Assembly (NCBI RefSeq): GCF_028769735.1
Contig: NC_088170.1
Coordinates: 60,173,585 to 60,237,584, forward strand
From: Zonotrichia leucophrys gambelii
Lineage: Eukaryota > Chordata > Aves > Passeriformes > Passerellidae
Reading direction: 5' to 3'
Length of the DNA stretch: 64,000 nt
Both the position numbers and the translations under genes were made by a program. A model generated the notes under the pieces. It ran no database searches, was not told the origin of the DNA, and saw only the letters and a program-made list of their open reading frames with translations. Below are positions 46,383 to 59,045 of this stretch, piece by piece (positions within the stretch are counted from its first letter, which is position 1; the number at the start of each line of letters is the position of its first letter).

Positions 46383-46444
46383 ATCCCACATAATCTTTTA
46401 TTACATAAACTCCATCCCACATAATCTTTTATTACATAAACTCC
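46383..46444. repeat. Perfect tandem duplication of 31 bp
   Basis: Two identical head-to-tail copies beginning atcccacataatcttttatt (46383-46413 and 46414-46444). Confidence 0.95.
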
Positions 46445-46609
46445 CTACAGGTTAATCATTCTTGCTTCCTTTTAATGAAGAAATAAAAGGTGTAATATTA
46501 TTGATACTGACAAGTGTAATATTTTTACTCAGGATGGATCTTGGAAAATGCTTGATGTGTAGTTTGGTGTTTGGGGACTAAGTCACTGCCCTCCTTATGA
46601 CATCCTGAA

Positions 46610-46700
46610 CCATGTCCTTGCCATCAGTGAGGCCACACTTGGGGTGCTGGCTCCAGTTCTGGGCTTCCCAGTACAGGAGAGGCACAGATATACCTCAAGG
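46610..46700 (+). mobile_element. Possible short CR1 fragment
   Basis: gtgaggccacacttggggtg and ccagttctgggcttcccagt resemble the CR1 ORF2 block encoding RPHLEYCVQFWAPQ, here in plus orientation. Too short for certainty. Confidence 0.45.
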
Positions 46701-47429
46701 CTTTTTATGTTTTTCTTTTTCTTTTTTACCTCTCTTAATGAACTCTGGCTGACTGACTACATGAAGGAAGACTGTGAAAATTAGTTTCAAGATACAAATA
46801 TTTTACATAAGCTGAAAGGTTGGGTTTTGGTCTTTTTTTCATGCTGATTGCTGATTACAGTGGCATCAAACATTAATTAATGCTATTGCTATTTGTTACC
46901 ACTAAAATAACCATACCATTCTTTCTTGGTTTTCTTCTTTTGACTTAGTTTTGGTCTAGTTTTAGTTTAGTGAAGTTCTAGCACTGATATTGTTTTGTTC
47001 TCCAAGTATTTCTAGTAGTCTGCATTATTTTTTTCTTGCATTTTATAATTATTACAGGACCTCAGAGTACTGTGTTGGGCTAATAACTATAGGTTGCAAT
47101 ATTTATCAGGAAAAAAAAAAAAGACTGCATGTAGTAAAGCACTTGTGAGGTTCCTGTGAGACAATGACAGATCACCTCTGTGCAGCCTGTGTGTTTTACT
47201 GGGAAGGAAGGACAAAACTGGGGCTTTTGATGTCCTGTAGCAGCAGATTTGTAGTTTTTTTTTGTTTGCCTAGAGGAGAAAGCCCAAACTCTTAGTGAAA
47301 CAGAGATGAGGCAATGTGTAAAGTAAATACAGCTGTTCAGTGATTTGCAGGTAACGGGAGTGTTTCTGCATTCCCTGCTTGGCCTTCATAGGGAAGTGGA
47401 AGTAAAGTTCTGTCTCTTTCTGTTAACAG

Positions 47430-47461
47430 CCTAAAATGACTCTGTGAATTCAGTGGAATAA
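47430..47461 (+). other. PHTF2: PHTF2 5' UTR portion of the first coding exon
   Basis: 32 nt between the acceptor (AG 47428-47429) and the ATG. It contains an upstream ATG (atgactctgtga, 47437) that reads M-T-L-stop, a three-codon upstream open frame ending before the PHTF2 start. Confidence 0.85.
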
Positions 47462-47506
47462 ATGGCGTCCAAAGTAACTGATGCTATAGTATGGTACCAG
47501 AAAAAG
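47462..47506 (+). CDS. PHTF2: PHTF2 first coding exon
   Basis: 15 codons, MASKVTDAIVWYQKK, ending in phase 0 at the donor gtaaga (47507). The start matches the known N-terminus of vertebrate PHTF2, and the context aataaATGG has G at +4. PHTF proteins carry an N-terminal PHTF domain and several membrane segments and localise to the endoplasmic reticulum. The 'putative homeodomain transcription factor' name is historical. Only the first 57 residues are encoded in this window and none of the membrane segments is reached. Confidence 0.95.
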
Positions 47507-48141
47507 GTAAGATTTCTATTTGTTTTTATGATGGCCTATTGTGTTTATGTGTTAATATAACAAATATAAAATACTTATGCATTACTTGTTAGCATTGTAT
47601 GAGAATGAATAGCTTGAAACTTTTCTTCCATAGGTAAATAAGTATTTAGTGACATGAAATAGCTTTTAGTCTATAGCTAAGTCTATAGTCCTAAGTCAAT
47701 AGCTTTTAGTCTTAGTCTTCTAGCTGAAAACTCCTTACTGCCCTGATTACTTGTGCTCTGCAAAAAACCAAATTTTGCATTCTCAGTTGAGTGTTAATTA
47801 ATGTACAGACAAATGTTGTTTCTATAGCACAAACGGAATCCTTGTATTTAAGTAGAAAGAAAGAATTGAAACAAATTTTCTGCCAGAAGAAAAACCCCTG
47901 TATAATACGTACCCAAAAGAGAGACTCTTTGCTCTCTGTGGTTTAATTAGTTTCTGTTAGTGTTTTCCTTGGGTCTCTAGCTGTCTTTTGGAAAAGGAAC
48001 ATCTTGTCCTTAAGCAAATAATACAGTGGTCTTCAAAACAGAAATTCTGGTTAGCTTCTAGCAAAACAACAGTTACTTGCTAGAAATAAGGTAATACAGG
48101 TCTGCTTTGTTGAGGTCTTTACAATAGTGAATTAAATGTAC

Positions 48142-48173
48142 AAAGAGCAGAAAAATTAAAGAGCAGAAAAATT
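48142..48173. repeat. Tandem 16-bp duplication
   Basis: aaagagcagaaaaatt is present twice head to tail. Confidence 0.9.
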
Positions 48174-50500
48174 GATTTTGCTGACTTAATTTATACCAAT
48201 CATTCAATTATGCATTAAAAACTTGAAAATAATTCACAGTTTAATTATGAATTTTTGATTTTTTTTTTAATTTTTTACCATTTACGCTGATTTGGAAGAT
48301 GACTTGTAAAAGATCTAATGTAATGAAATTCAGCGCAGGCTGTCATGGAAGAGGAAAGTGATGTTGATTTTACCTGCTTCCACTCATTCTCTCATACACT
48401 TAATTCACTATTGTACAGAGATACCAGAGTACTGATTTCCAAACAGCAAGCTGTGTTTGTATTTGGTCTGGCCAGGATCCCTTTGTGCAGTGCAAGAGAT
48501 GCTGGGTGTCAGATGCTCATCATGTCTCTGAGGTTGTTTTTGTTGGTGATGATGCACTATCCTTTGGACAGATCTTTCGTGATATTCAGCTTTACATATA
48601 GATGGTCCTTTGATGCAAGAAAGAGCCTGCAGTCTCTGTAAATCTTAAGTGAAGTTCATGTTTGTTATCTGGTTGGTTTTGGGTTTTTTTTTCAAATACA
48701 TTTGTGTTTCCTGTTGGTCATGCAGTAAAAGGAATGGTACGTTTGATATGCTCCAACTTTCCATCCTCCTGATGTTGGGAAGGCAGGATGAGTCACTGAG
48801 GTGTGATTTTACAGAGGGCAGGCCTTCTGATCTTGATATAAACCAGCCATTCATCAGTTTTACTTTTCCCAGAACATTGCTCCTAACAGGATTACTTGTT
48901 ATCAGTACAGGTCATTCTTTTAACCCTTGTTCTGTCGTTTTTTTTCCCAGTGATTTCACACACATCTCCATTTTCTTGGTTCATAGTAAAACCAGCATTT
49001 CTGTGGTAAATCTCTGTAGGCTTTTACAGAGATGTGCTTGGCCAGGAATTGCACAGTGCCTTTATGGCAAGGAGTTGTGGTGAGGTGGGTTTGTTACAAG
49101 AGGGATAAGATCATGTGTAAACCAGATGTTGGTCTTCTCCCTGGTGTGAACAAAACTTAATTGCAATCCTCACGTGGTCTGGGATCTGCCAAATGAGCAA
49201 GTTATGTTGCTTTAGTATGAGGAAGTGTAATGTTTTGAGGCTGTATTGCAGAAAAGTTGCAGATGTTCATGTGAATTAGACTGTAATTTCTTAGGTACCA
49301 CAAATTCAGGCTTCTCCTGGATCTGGCTGGTAACCCCAAAGAGTTTTCTAGCTTTGTAGTGTGGTGTGTGCTATCTGTTCCTGGGAATATCCTGACTCTT
49401 TCACCTTTACCCTTGGTTTTGCTTATGTATTTGTTTAAATCTCTTACATGGCACAGTATTTTTTTACCCATGGATTTGTTGTTTAAACCAAAGATTTCAA
49501 TTTGGGGAACAGAAAGAGTTGTGCTAGTATTCAGTTGATACCAGACTTTCTTTTTTGGTCCTTGCTTATGATGTCAAGATACTGAATTGCAAGACCTGCT
49601 GCTTGCTTCCAGTTTTAAATTTCAATTTCAGTTTTTATTGTAGTTGTCAGAGTTGTCTCACTGGTTCGATCTGCTGACTCATTACACCTGTAACTGGAAT
49701 TGAAAGTGGGGAGGGATCAAAATGTAGCACATTCCAGCAGTGGAAGTTTGTTTCCAGGGCAAGAGAGACCCAGGGTTGCAGTACTGATCAAACTGGTATT
49801 ACTCACCTCTCTGATGAAATGAGAAAAAAATAAACTGTTGTTTTGGAGAGGTGTTTTCAGATTAATAAATTGGTGTATGAATGCCTTGAAAAGAAAGTTC
49901 ACTTCTGGTATTTCTAGTTATAGATGACTAAGAAGCATTTGAGTAGGTTGGGGCTGTGTAAGAAATACTGAGCAGATAACTTACTCCTTGTCTTTCTTAG
50001 TTTTCAGTTTTAATGTATTTTTAAATATATTTATTTCATGTGTCTCTCCACTGAGTTTCCCAGGTCTTTGGTTTCTCAAGAGACATTTTTATATCTCCTC
50101 AATGGAAATAGTTAAGCAATTGAGCTCTTCCAGCCCTACTTAAGGCAAGTTTTGCAAACAGCAAGTTTACTCATGACTCATACTATTGTCTGAAATTGAG
50201 CTCCTTACACCAGGATGATTTAGTAATACCCTTAATTGTTTAAAAGGTCAGACCTTTTATTATGTAAACATGTTTTTCTGTTTTGACAATGGATTTACTC
50301 TGCTTTTAGTGTATTGGAGCTCCTGATTACTGTCTCATAAAAATACAGTAATCCATTCTGAATTATTTTAAGTTTGATTGTAAGATTTCAGGGTGGTATT
50401 ACAACAGCTTGTTATTCGAGATGCAAGGTTGCAAGGACAGAGTTTTAGTGCTTCCAGTGCCTTTCCCAGCCAGTACAAATACTTTTTCAAGGCATAAAAT

Positions 50501-50539
50501 AGGTTGACTCAGTAGGCTAGATACAGGTTGACTCAGTAG
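50501..50539. repeat. Duplicated 15-mer, 24-bp period
   Basis: aggttgactcagtag occurs at 50501-50515 and 50525-50539. Confidence 0.9.
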
Positions 50540-51491
50540 AAATTAAAATAAAGGAAACGTCTGCTGTATTTCTTGGTGCACTGGGGAGTACAGTGCTATG
50601 TGTGACAAAGGGTTGGCCTGCCTTGTTTTCAGCCCTTGGAGCTGCCCTGCTTCTTGCAATAAAAGGGAGTGGCGGGAGTGTCTGCATGGCTCTCTGGAAG
50701 GGTTCCAGACAGCTTCTCACACAGATGCATCACTTGGTTAATATCCTTAGGATTATGTGGATGTACCACAATACTGAAATTGCTTCAGCTTGGTAATTGA
50801 GTATTTTGTGGAGGAAGCCATCACAGTGTTTGCTGTGAAAAAAATCTGACACCCCACATTTGTTGAAAACAATTTCAGTATCTGGTGGCATAACTTTTGT
50901 ATAATACTGATACTATATATGTACTTGAAGTATTGCCTGAGTGACAGTAATTGATGTTAAAAATAATAAAGCTATGAATAATTTAAAATACTGCTTCTAT
51001 TGCTTGTAACTTTTTGCATTAATTTCTTAAAATACTTTCAAGCTTTACAGGTAATAATAGAGGGAATTTTGGTGTGATTTCCCGTTTGGAGAAGATATGT
51101 AAATTTACCTTAAGAACTTTCTGATTTTCAATCCTTAGCCTTGCTGCTAAAATGGGAAACTCCTTCTCCTGCAATATTACCAACAAATTTGTACAATTAT
51201 GTTGTTCCTTCTCTTGAGGATGTTTGTTGGGGAAGGCAGAATGAAACTTATTGAATTGAGGCTGAATCCTGCACCTGATTGCATATCATTTGACTTTGGC
51301 AATGCAGCTTTCTGCTGCCCTGGGTGTCTCTTGGGTACATCTGTTAAAGGGCACAGTAAAACAAATGAGATGTTTTCTCTCTCATGGCTTTAAAGGGTAA
51401 AATGAGAGTTCTAATGGCATTGCTTTAAGATCTTGATATTCAGTGTTTTACACCTCATCAGTCCAAGATTATACTTGCCTATTTAAATTCA

Positions 51492-51815
51492 TGGAATGGC
51501 CTGGGTTGGAAGGGACCTGAAAATTCATTATTTTCCAACCCCCCAGCCATGGACAGGGATATCTTCCACTAAAGGAGGTTTCAACTTGAGCACTTGCTAG
51601 TGAAGGCCAAGGCAAAAATATCTGAGTACCTCAAACTTCTCCATGTCCCTGGTAACCAGCTCTCCTGTTTCTCTCCACAGAGGGCCCACATTTTTCCTAG
51701 CATTCTTTCTGTCATCAACAAACCTGTAGAAGCTTGTTGTGTTGCCCTTGAGATCCCTGCCCACGTTTAACTCTGTCAGTGCTTTAACTTTCCTACCTTG
51801 GTTCCTGTGTTAAGT
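51492..51815 (-). mobile_element. CR1 LINE with internal deletion
   Basis: The left part (51492-51590) is reversed CR1 3' end: catggaatggcctgggttgg, then ccccccagccatggacaggg. It is joined directly to CR1 ORF2 from the region between endonuclease and reverse transcriptase. On the minus strand that region reads LTELNVGRDLKGNTTSFYRF, then NVGPLWRETGELVTRDMEKF (about 51790-51630). The RT domain that should separate the two parts is absent, so this is an internally deleted copy or two juxtaposed fragments. Confidence 0.85.
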
Positions 51816-53885
51816 TAATAAAGGAGGAGTTAAATGATGATTATATCCGACCTTGAAACCAGCTGATTTCCTGTTTGGCACTGAATTCTCATGATGCATT
51901 ATTCACCCTGTCACAAAGACAGGTTTTGCCAAATGGACAGGCTGTATGGCTACTTTAGCTAAAACTTTGGATGCTGAAACTGCATTGATTTGAAAACATC
52001 TGACTTCAAGTGCTGAAACTTGACTAGTGTTGGAGCTGGCATTTGTCAGAGCATGGAGGAAGAAAATGTGTGTTCAGATAGAGTTTCCTTCCACATGTGG
52101 TACTCAAGCAGTTGCCTGACCTAGTGGGGATTTACCTTCAGTGCCTTGTTTGGTGAGACAAAACTGGTTTCTGAATCTGATGCAAAAGAGAGCTCCAGCA
52201 GGGGCTGTGGCTGAATGAAGCAGGCTTGCATTTTGCCTGCCTGTAGGCTTCCATTCCTGCTTTGTCTTCCCACAGACTTCCATACATTTGTTTACTGAAT
52301 TTGGTCAGGAAACTCATCCAGCTAAAAGTAAGACTGTGAGTCTACAAGGAGATGACCTTACCCTAATGGCAGGGGAGCAACGAGATGAAATCTGTCTTGA
52401 GAAGGGTTCTCTGGTTCTTAAATTGTTTAATTGGAAATTATGGCCTAACATTTTCTTTTCTTTTCCTATGTAATCTGATTGATATTTTAGCCACCCAGAC
52501 AAATGCAGGGGCAAAAAGGAAAGCATGCTATGGGAAGTGGAAATGATCAGGGACATCAGGGCAATGCTATTCTAAAATCCTAGTTGCAACACCGGGAGAG
52601 TTCACTAGATTTTCAGAGGTCTTCAGGGAATTATACTGAATAATGAGCCTGTCAAAAGGGATTTTCTTTTCCCAGTTACATCTTGAGGCTGTTTTGTTTT
52701 GTGCAACTCCATTATCATTAAAAAAAATAAAATGTTTCAGAGTTAAATCCTTAACACATGGAGCGTAGCTGAGTGTTGTTGGCAGTAGTGTAGCATGGAC
52801 CCAGGAAAGGGATTGCTCTTGGCCAGCTCACCTCAGACAGCACCTGGGTGCTGTGTCTACCTTTGGTTATTCCTCTGCTCTCATTTAGTTTAACCTACAA
52901 ACCTGGTTTCCAGCTGTTCTTCTGTGTATAATTTTTCTTTATGTTTAATTGTGTGATGAAAAGAAATGTTTTGTGGTTTTCGTAGGTACCTTAAAATTTG
53001 TAAAGTATTACTCAGGGCAATAAATAAGTATGGCTGACAGATCTTAAGAAGAATTAATCTGTAAAGAATAATTCAGAAAAAAACCATTAGTATGTAGTTG
53101 ATAAATGTTTAATTAGCTTTTATTGGACTCTAAAAGGGATGGTATCTCTAAAGTAAGCCTTAGCAAAATTATTGTTCAGTGAAATGGCTGTAAATACAGT
53201 GCTGTTGCAGTTATTGAAAGAATTTAAGTGGGTCATTAGTTGGCAATTCAAATAGTTAATAATAAATAACTCTTATTAAAGTTTGAATTGATTGCTTAGT
53301 TTTACTCTAAATAGCTGATTTCAGCTCTCCCTCTGGCACCAGACAAGAAGAAGGGAGGGATATTGGGATATTTTAAAATCAGAAGTAATGATTCAGCAGT
53401 TATAAATTCTGTGCCTTAGGAGATAGAACCTTAATCCCTTCACTGTCCTTCTCCATTTGACTGAAAGTTACTAAACTCTTTGCTGTTAACAGACAGTGTA
53501 CAGCTGTTCTATAGTCATTTCTATCTGTGGTTTATCAGTTAAGTTTGTCTTAGTTTAGCTTGTCCAGTCCACATATCCACCATAAACAAGTTGAAGAAAA
53601 CCTGCCACCCTTGCAAATGAAAAATATCCAGAAAAAACCCCATCCCAAGACTAGAAATACACTCCAACAGAGATAATTATACTGCTGAGCTGTTAGAGTA
53701 TTACCTTTACTGCAATGGGTATCAGTTCATGTAAGAAATAAACAGTTCAAAATAACTTTTAATAATCCTGTTCTAAGTTTTGATAAAATGAGACAGATTG
53801 CAAAAATTAATAATACTGCCCACATAGAAATTATTTATATATGGATATCTTAATACTAAAACTGATACAGAAAATCATAGTTATT

Positions 53886-53940
53886 TTATGTTGGACTGTA
53901 GAAGTTAATAAAGCATATTAACTTCCACAGTCCAACATAA
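53886..53940. repeat. Hairpin with 25-bp arms and 5-nt loop
   Basis: Left arm ttatgttggactgtagaagt(taata) at 53886-53910 and right arm (tatta)acttccacagtccaacataa at 53916-53940 are reverse complements except for one position, around aagca. In minus-strand RNA the odd pair becomes a G-U wobble, so the stem is continuous. A weaker extension of the stem continues outside both arms. Confidence 0.88.
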
Positions 53941-54775
53941 TTAAAACTTATTAACTTCTTAAATATTTAGCTAATATTTTAGTACTAAATATTTTAACAA
54001 GGTGTCAGACACTCCAAGGAAACAACTTTGTTATTTATTTACTGAACTCTAGATCTTACATATTCTGGATTTGTACTGCTATTGTGATGTGACTTGTAAA
54101 AGTGTTCAGAGCTTTTAAAGAGCAAAGTTTAGCACACAAGTTTCATTATTGATAAACATTAAAGTTTTAAGATCCAAGAGGAAATGCTATGTATTCTTAG
54201 GATTATAATCTTTGCTAGTCTGCGTGCTCATAAATTATAAATGCCTCTTGAAATATTGATCAATTCCATTAGAATCAGAAGGGCCTTGTGAGTATTGGGC
54301 TACAGGTTGATAGCATCACTACATTAGCTTAAAGTGAATATCAGTGTCATTCACAAAGCTCAAATTCAATCTTGATGCACACGTGGCTCACTGTGAGAAA
54401 GGCACCAGGAAGAAACATTGAGCAGCGCTAAAGCCCTTTCCACTGTTTTTTGAACTAAATATTGCTGTGTTTTCAATGGCTTAACTTTTCACTTAAGCTA
54501 ATTGCTATTGCTGTTATACAGCCAAGCTGTACAGGTGCCAAATTTCACATGTATGAAGAAATTTGATCAAATGCTTCCTGACGTATTTGATAGGGCAAGA
54601 GTAAGTGCAGTTATTTTTAGATAATTGCAAGAGATGCACATATCTTTTAAACCCAGAAAATGTTATGAGTCTGCCCTTAAAAAGGATCTCAAATTTATTT
54701 AATCTTTCCGTCAAGAGCTGGCTTTGTCAAGTTTACCAAATGTATAATTGTAATTTCCCATGCCAAGTCACATAT

Positions 54776-54805
54776 AAGTAATCATTTTTTTTTAAATGAT
54801 TACTT
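54776..54805. repeat. Perfect 12-bp inverted repeat around a T run
   Basis: aagtaatcattt (54776-54787) and aaatgattactt (54794-54805) flank six T residues. Confidence 0.9.
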
Positions 54806-55059
54806 GTGAGGAAATTTTTTTTCAAGAAAACCTATTTGAAAGTTTATTATACCCTGTTAATTTAGGATGTTAAACACCTGCTTCTCTGTTGTGAAAGAGT
54901 GGCTGCAGTTTTCAGTTGCCTTTAATTCCTTATATTCTTAAAATTTGTATAGTTGCTTGAAGAATGGTTGCTAATTCTGCAAATGCATAAATGAGCAGAA
55001 TCTATTTTATCTTCTTTACTTGGTATTTATTGAGGTGTGGGGTCTTCAGAATTTTAGAG

Positions 55060-55175
55060 GTAGCTGAGTTGGATAGACTGGATAAAATCTTGGCATTGAG
55101 TAGACCTGGGGTGCACGATTTAAAAATTACATCTGTGTATAAAATGACATCTACTGCTTTATCTAACTCAGCTAC
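55060..55175. repeat. 116-bp segment with 16-bp terminal inverted repeats
   Basis: gtagctgagttggata at 55060-55075 and tatctaactcagctac at 55160-55175 are inverted with one mismatch. No convincing target-site duplication is visible. It could be a small MITE-like remnant or chance. Confidence 0.6.
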
Positions 55176-58100
55176 AGATAGGTTATACCACAGTTTTTAA
55201 TATCTGTAAATATTACTGACAAGTTTCCTGTAACAAGGTTGTGTTGATGCTTGGTGATAAAAGTTGCATTTCAAAATGAGACAATAGGCTTGATATCTAA
55301 CTTTTTGTTAATTTATTTCTGCCAAGCCATAACAAATAAAAAATGCTATAGAGTACAAGTTTGGATTAGGTATTTCATAAATTAAATTAGACTAAATTTT
55401 TTGTGTGAAGTCAATTTGAAATTGGGATGTTGTGTTCTGTAGTTTACTTTAAGAGAAGTTTATTGCCCATTGTAGGGTAGACTGATGGATTGAAACTATC
55501 ACAAAGAGTCTGGTGTTAAGTCTTGAAGAGATTTTAGAAGCATTTCTTACAATTGTGTACTTAAAAATGGGACCTTTTTTTGACTCCTGTGTTTTGTACT
55601 TTAAACTTTCTCCCAAGGGTGGTGCAGAACTTGCACGTGTGAGGGACAAGGCTCAGGCACAGTGGGAGGGCAGTAAATGGGCACTGGAGTTGGTCAGGGC
55701 ATTCCTGTTGGCAGAGCAGCTCCAGCCAAGGCCGGGAGGAGCCCTGGGACAGCTGATTATTGAGGGAGACCTTCCTTGAGCAAGTTTTGTGTTTATTTAA
55801 ATTATTCAGGTTCCAACCTGATCTTATCTCTGGAAGGTTATTGCTTCCTTTTACTTGCCTTTAGAGCTTAATTTCTTTGGTGCTAGATTAGGTGCTAGGC
55901 TTCTTTTCCATGTCCTGCAGGTATGTGCAGTTGTAAGGAAATACATGAATAGCCAAGAGCCTATATTTGTTTTAGATTTACATTAGATTTAACATAAAAC
56001 AGAATTCAAATGCAAATACTTGTAAATCCAAACTCTTTGAAGCTGGAATTCACTGGTGCACTCAATAATTTAAAACTAGGAAGGTTTGCTAGTATTAACT
56101 TACCTTCTTCAATTCATTCACAAATTATGTTGATTTTAATTCATATACATGTCTAGCGTTTCTGGTAATCATTATATGTTATAATTTTGTTGTAAATGAA
56201 AATGTGCCTTTCAATGAATTCTGCAGGACACATTTCACAAACTCTAAATCTGCTTTCCTGACATAAGGGAGAGAAAAAAAAATGCCTGTGGTTTTCACTT
56301 GCCTGAGTAACACTAGTTCTTCCTATTTTTGTTTAATGTGGGAAATGAAGTGTGCCAGTATCCAGTATTCTACTTTATAATGTTGCCTTTGTTTTCATGT
56401 ATTTTCATCTGATACATTTGAAAGTGAAGTTTAGAGGGATGCTTATGCAGATGTTGAGAAGGAAGGTTGAGTATCAGGTTGGAATTTGATGTGCTGAGTG
56501 GCACACACACCTGCTTGAACTTTGTTAAAACATGAAGAGTTGATATGAAGTAGATTAAAAAAGAAACCCCAAACAACAACAAAAACCATGTGAGAGGCTG
56601 TAATGGTACTTGCTGTCTGCAATTCTCTCTTCCACTCCTTTCAGTTCCCACCAGCATGCTGTGCTGAACGCTCCTGTGCTCAGATGTCAATAACCAAAGG
56701 GGATCAGAGGTGGCTGGACAGATCCACTTCTCCAGTAAAACAGTTGTAAAGGACCCTGTCCTTTAAAGTAGTTCTGGATCTCTAATTTTACCTCCTGATG
56801 GAATAATTGCTTTATAGAGCAGTGTTAAAAGAGAAATGGCAAAATTCCTGCTTCTTGTCTTTTTATGGAGATGGAAGCTGCTGCCTAAAGAGGGAAAATA
56901 AATATTTGTAGGAAAATATAATAAAGATGTAAAATCAGTTGACTTCCTTATGTTAGATATCTTCTGGAGTCTGTTTCCTAGAATTCCTTTAACAAATGAT
57001 CTGGTATTTGTCTCAAAGAAGAACACTGTTTTAATGACTTTCAACTCTAAACTAGTTTCAGCTATGAATGGAATTATGGAGTTTGCTTTGCAGCTTTATT
57101 GGCACAAAGGCTTTCCTTCCTTGTTTGGTTGCTGCTTAAGAGGGCACACAGACTTGCATCCCTCCTTCTGTCCTTGTAGAAAGAAATTTTTTTGGAATTG
57201 TGGAGGGGAGGACACAATGTTGTGCAGCACACAAATTTTACTCAGGCTCTTCTTAGCAAATTTAATGAAAACCAGAAAGGCCTGAAATTTCATTTGAAAT
57301 GTATTTAGAGGAAAAAGCCAGAACAATTAGCTATAAATGCCTGGGTGGAGTGGTTATTCAATATATTGACTTTTTAATTGCTGGCTGTTATCCAGGTGGA
57401 GTTAGCTGTTAAACTTCCTTTGGTTTAATTACTTTAATTGTAGTAAGTGCTTAATTCTGCCCACTACTGTGCCTGGCTCCCTAATTATTTTCCACAGTTT
57501 CTTTTATTTTTTTTCCAAATGCGAGGTGTTAAGTATTTATTATTACCAAAACGCCAGTAGATTGCTTCTTTTACAAAGTTTTAAAGTAGAAAACTATAGA
57601 AATTGTTTAGCTCTTTTGAATGGGAAATATTTAAATTTGGGAAAGAGTAATTCAGTTTGTTTTTTTCATTTTCAATCTTAGATATGCTTTGGGATTTACT
57701 CCTCTAAATTAGATTTTTTAAATGTTTATTTATTTCCACTAATTGGTCATGTTTAGAGGCACAGAAGATGCCTTTAGATTTCTTTGTTTATGTAGGTGTG
57801 TGTTGGTTTCCCTGAGTATTTTTTTGCATTTATGTTGGATCCTTGGTTAAAAGATTCTTTTTAATTAAGAATGACCTTTTCTGTCTTTCTTTTATAACAT
57901 CTACATTAATGCTGAAGGCTGAAATACTAAAAGAAAAATGAAAACAATGATTTCTGGCACAAGGTGTGTGCACTTGTGCTAGGGTCTCTTACGTGAACTG
58001 GAGCTGTGAACTGGAAGGAGTCACACTCTTGCAGTGAGATGGAATTTGTGCAGGTTTGCACAGGTGATGGCAGTTGTTCCTCTCCCCTCTCTGTCAGGTG

Positions 58101-59045
58101 CCTGACTGAGCTGCTTGTCACTCCTGCAGGCTGGAAAAGGAACTTTGAGTCCCAGGAACTGCATCTGTCTCTCTGTTGTGACCTTAAAGTGATCTTACAC
58201 TTAACTGCTCAGAGTGTGTGATGTGAATCAATCTCCAGATACACAAGATTTATGTGTCCAGGTAGAGCAGCTGGGATGGCAAGGCTTTAAAATCACCACA
58301 GTAAAAGAGATTATTACTGATTATTGTGTAGAAATAATGTTTGTGTAGAGTCCAAAGCAATCTGATGATCTTTGATAACTTCTTACAAGACTTGGATATG
58401 TTGTCTCGTATATTGACTTGTTCTTGTCACCATCTTTAATCCTGAAGTTTCAGGTTGCCCTGCCTGTAAATATCTGACAGTCAGTGGGGAAAAGTGCTGT
58501 TTCTTGATATTCATTAGGTTCCCCCTCGGCTATAAGCTGGTTGATTACCAGCCTGACCATATATCTGGTTGCTGTGCACTGTCAAGAGATAAAGCTAATA
58601 CCATCTGCTTTTAAAAGTGAGTGCAGTGGAATAGGAATTATAGATGGTTTAAAAAAAATAAATTGAGGGTATGGGTTCAACTAGATGTGCATATTTCTTT
58701 TGAAGTTATCTGAAAGACCCTGTCAGTGTAGCTGCCATAAGTTCTGCTGTCTCTCATGGAGGCTGCAGTCCTGACCTGGTGGGAGGGAGTGTGATCTTCC
58801 CAGTGCTTGGGCTTGCACAAGTCCTGGGCTGAGGCTGGGGTTGTGTGAGGCTCTGCTCTCCCCTCAGTTCCATTACAGATTAGCTTGATCCTGTCCAGCC
58901 AAGATGGAATGGAGAAGATAAAAATTTCTTTGTAAACTCCCCAAGGAAATAACTTGCTGGCTTTGTGCTTCTCTTGTTGAAGGTTGATTTGATTTTGTTT
59001 GATCAATATCTTTTAAATCCTAATGTAGAGGTTTTTTTTTTTTAG

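Larger units (their letters stand above)
33273..47429 (+). other. PHTF2: PHTF2 first intron (5' UTR intron), about 14 kb
   Basis: Ends at the acceptor ctgttaacag (47429). It contains the 3' half of the CpG island, CR1 fragments (36717-36805, 39250-39600, 45755-46155, 46610-46700), a TATC microsatellite (40001-40026), short tandem duplications (43763-43806, 44541-44617, 46383-46444), a 13-bp-arm hairpin (43692-43722) and an 89-nt long hairpin (45598-45686). No coding exon was recognised. Confidence 0.7.
47507..59045 (+). other. PHTF2: PHTF2 intron, 11.5 kb
   Basis: Long AT-rich intron ending in a T-rich tract and acceptor tttttttag (59045). It contains small tandem duplications (48142-48173 and 50501-50539), a CR1 copy with internal deletion (about 51492-51815), a 25-bp-arm hairpin (53886-53940), a T-loop hairpin (54776-54805) and a 116-bp segment bounded by inverted repeats (55060-55175). 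No further exon was recognised. Confidence 0.85.

Noticed and set aside
58677..59006. 109-codon minus-strand frame next to a PHTF2 exon
   Set aside because: No recognisable homology, antisense in an intron; kept out for lack of support.
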